Below are positions 6,994-8,170 of a stretch of 8,170 nucleotides of DNA, piece by piece. The DNA lies in assembly GCA_029239545.1 (NCBI GenBank), contig JARBUQ010000184.1, positions 1 to 8,170 on the forward strand, given 5' to 3'. The translations under genes were made by a program, and so were the position numbers. Numbering within the stretch: the first letter of the stretch is position 1; each line of letters begins with the position of its first letter. The notes under the pieces were generated by a model. The model searched no databases. It had not been told where the DNA came from and saw only the letters and a program-made list of their open reading frames with translations. The stretch is from Paenibacillus sp. (GTDB taxonomy: Bacteria; Bacillota; Bacilli; Paenibacillales; NBRC-103111).

Positions 6994-7809
6994 ATGATCA
7001 AGCCTGAAACCAACATAACTCCAGAGCAGATACAGCAGTTTCATACAGATGGATATTTAATCGTCAGAGGATTATTCGATGCTGATCGGGTCGAGAAGAT
7101 CAAACAGGAGTTCACCACCCTTCACAGCAACGGACCTGTGGAGCATTTATTTAAACCTGTACCGGAAGAACACGCGGAGGGGGACATTCTTAAGCAATAC
7201 CCGCGCTTCATGCATCCGCATCGCGTGAACGAATTATCCTTCCAAACGATGATTGACCCGAATGTGATGGGCATTCTGGGGAATTTATTCGGAGAAGAGC
7301 CTCTGGCTGCCCAGAGTATGTTCTATTACAAGCCTCCGGGCGCTCGCGGGCAAGCCTTGCATCAGGATAATTTCTACCTGTTGGTCGAGCCCGGCACTTG
7401 TATTGCAGCATGGACCTCCATTGATCCATCTGACGAAGAGAACGGCGGTTTATTCGTTGTTCCGAAATCCCATATGGGCGAAATCCAATGCCCTCAGAAG
7501 GCTGATCCTGCCCTCTCCTTCACCTCCGACGAGGTCGTAGTGCCGGAAGGCTATGAGCCGATTCCAGTGCGCTTGGGCGCAGGCGACGTACTGTTCTTTA
7601 ACGGCAACGTCATCCACGGCTCGTATCCGAATAATTCTAAGGATCGATTCCGCCGTGCCTTTATCTGCCATTATACAGGCGCATCTACAACGAAGATTGG
7701 CGGGTTCTACAATCCGCTGTATACGCTCGACGGAACTTCAATCGAGGTAACCGAGAACGGCAGCGCCGGACCTTGCGGAGTCGAACACGCCGCAAGCGCT
7801 CCGCACTAA
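6994..7809 (+). CDS. Phytanoyl-CoA dioxygenase (PhyH) family Fe(II)/2-oxoglutarate oxygenase
   Basis: A cytoplasmic, cofactor-dependent hydroxylase of 271 residues, typical for bacterial PhyH proteins. The iron-binding facial triad is visible as His123 and Asp125 in ALHQDNFY and His208 in NVIHGSYPNNS. The Arg cluster at 218-221 (RFRR) holds the likely 2-oxoglutarate-binding Arg, and GAGDVLFFNG (196-205) is the usual strand before the distal His. N-terminal EQIQQFHTDGYLIVRGLF (11-28) is the standard family opening. All catalytic residues are present, so the enzyme is expected to be active. The substrate is unknown: relatives hydroxylate ectoine, fatty acyl-CoA and other small molecules. The start ATG at 6994 follows AGAGG (6977-6981) at 12 nt, which is longer than ideal. 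Divergence from a cupin-AraC regulator suggests ligand-induced expression. A strong hairpin terminator follows 19 nt after the stop. Confidence 0.94.
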   Translation: MIKPETNITPEQIQQFHTDGYLIVRGLFDADRVEKIKQEFTTLHSNGPVEHLFKPVPEEHAEGDILKQYPRFMHPHRVNELSFQTMIDPNVMGILGNLFGEEPLAAQSMFYYKPPGARGQALHQDNFYLLVEPGTCIAAWTSIDPSDEENGGLFVVPKSHMGEIQCPQKADPALSFTSDEVVVPEGYEPIPVRLGAGDVLFFNGNVIHGSYPNNSKDRFRRAFICHYTGASTTKIGGFYNPLYTLDGTSIEVTENGSAGPCGVEHAASAPH

Positions 7810-7828
7810 GTCACGTGCATTGAATACC

Positions 7829-7873
7829 AGAGGTCCCCTCCTGCTGTAGAAACGCAAGCAGAAGGGGACCTCT
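7829..7873. terminator. Strong hairpin terminator between convergent genes
   Basis: A 17-bp stem with one mismatch pairs 7829-7845 (AGAGGTCCCCTCCTGCT) with 7857-7873, leaving an 11-nt loop. It stands between the oxygenase stop (7809) and the stop of the convergent AraC-family gene (7885). The stem is GC-rich and very stable, but neither side has a long T-run, only CTATATCCTATTTA on the plus side. It probably serves transcripts from both directions. Confidence 0.75.
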
Positions 7874-7884
7874 CTATATCCTAT

Positions 7885-8170
7885 TTATGTACGGTATAAT
7901 GTAATCTCTTTCCGATACTGTTTCGGCGTTATGCCCATTTTTTGCTTAAATACTTTAGAGAAGTTGTAGGCAGGTGCATATCCGACGTGCTCTGCTATTT
8001 CCGAAATCGTCATTTCGGTGGACTGTAATAGGTCGAGCGCAACTTGAACACGAGTATCAAGCTGTTTTTGTTTAAACGAAGTTTGATAGTACTTGTTCAG
8101 AATACGGTTCGTCTGTTTATCGCTGATATACAATAGTTCCGACAGATCATTAATGGTCAGGGGCTCCTGA
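7885..8170 (-). CDS. AraC-family regulator, C-terminal DNA-binding domain (partial)
   Basis: The visible 94 residues are the tandem helix-turn-helix domain of an AraC-family protein; the frame is open through the right edge, so the N-terminus and any sensor domain lie outside the window. The first helix-turn-helix is around LTINDLSELLYISDKQTNRILNKYY. The second is around MTISEIAEHVGYAPAYNFSKVFKQKMG. The family signature GITPKQYRKE closes the domain and the protein ends nine codons later at TAA (7885-7887). A TTG at 8131-8133 could be read as a start, but it cuts through helix-turn-helix 1 and is not a real start. The gene is convergent with the oxygenase gene and separated from it by the hairpin, so it most likely belongs to the next locus to the right. 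Its target cannot be told from this window. Confidence 0.9.
   Translation of the reverse strand, partial: QEPLTINDLSELLYISDKQTNRILNKYYQTSFKQKQLDTRVQVALDLLQSTEMTISEIAEHVGYAPAYNFSKVFKQKMGITPKQYRKEITLYRT

Noticed and set aside
6983..6997. Four-codon mini-ORF (MIER) whose TGA overlaps the oxygenase start codon
   Set aside because: The AGAGG motif is only 1 nt from its ATG, too close for initiation, so it is probably fortuitous.
8131..8133. TTG as start codon of the right-hand AraC gene
   Set aside because: The reading frame continues upstream with helix-turn-helix sequence to the window edge, so the gene is simply truncated.

Overview
The window reads as chromosomal DNA from a Gram-positive, Bacillales-type bacterium, most likely Paenibacillus or a close relative. 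This is inferred from strong AGGAGG-type ribosome binding sites, moderate GC content, a polysaccharide deacetylase fused to copper-amine-oxidase-N-like repeats, and AraC regulators paired with small-molecule enzymes. No phage, insertion sequence, CRISPR array, tRNA or rRNA is visible.

Left part (1-4252, minus strand): a tightly packed three-gene operon read from right to left. A MoxR-type AAA+ ATPase (3260-4252) is followed by a DUF58 membrane protein (2037-3263, 4-nt ATGA overlap). Next comes a multi-pass membrane transglutaminase-like protein of the TgpA type (2050 to beyond base 1, 14-nt overlap). The gene order matches the Bacillus subtilis yeaC-yeaD-yebA arrangement. The three products probably act as one envelope-associated unit: an ATPase chaperone, a membrane-anchored partner and an extracytoplasmic thiol enzyme.

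Middle (4253-5993): a 216-bp spacer rich in short inverted repeats carries a possible 42-codon ORF on the plus strand. It is followed by an exported polysaccharide deacetylase (4469-5905, minus) with an N-terminal NodB catalytic domain and a C-terminal pair of stalk-like repeats that probably hold it in the cell wall. A 15-bp palindrome lies in its promoter region.

Right part (5994-8170): a cupin-type AraC regulator (minus) is divergent from a phytanoyl-CoA-dioxygenase-family Fe(II)/2-oxoglutarate oxygenase (6994-7809, plus), so the regulator probably controls the oxygenase. A strong hairpin (7829-7873) separates the oxygenase from the convergent 3' end of a second AraC-family regulator, which runs off the right edge.

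No gene set here is clearly a new system. The least explained parts are the palindrome-rich spacer with its small ORF, and the unknown substrate of the AraC-controlled oxygenase.
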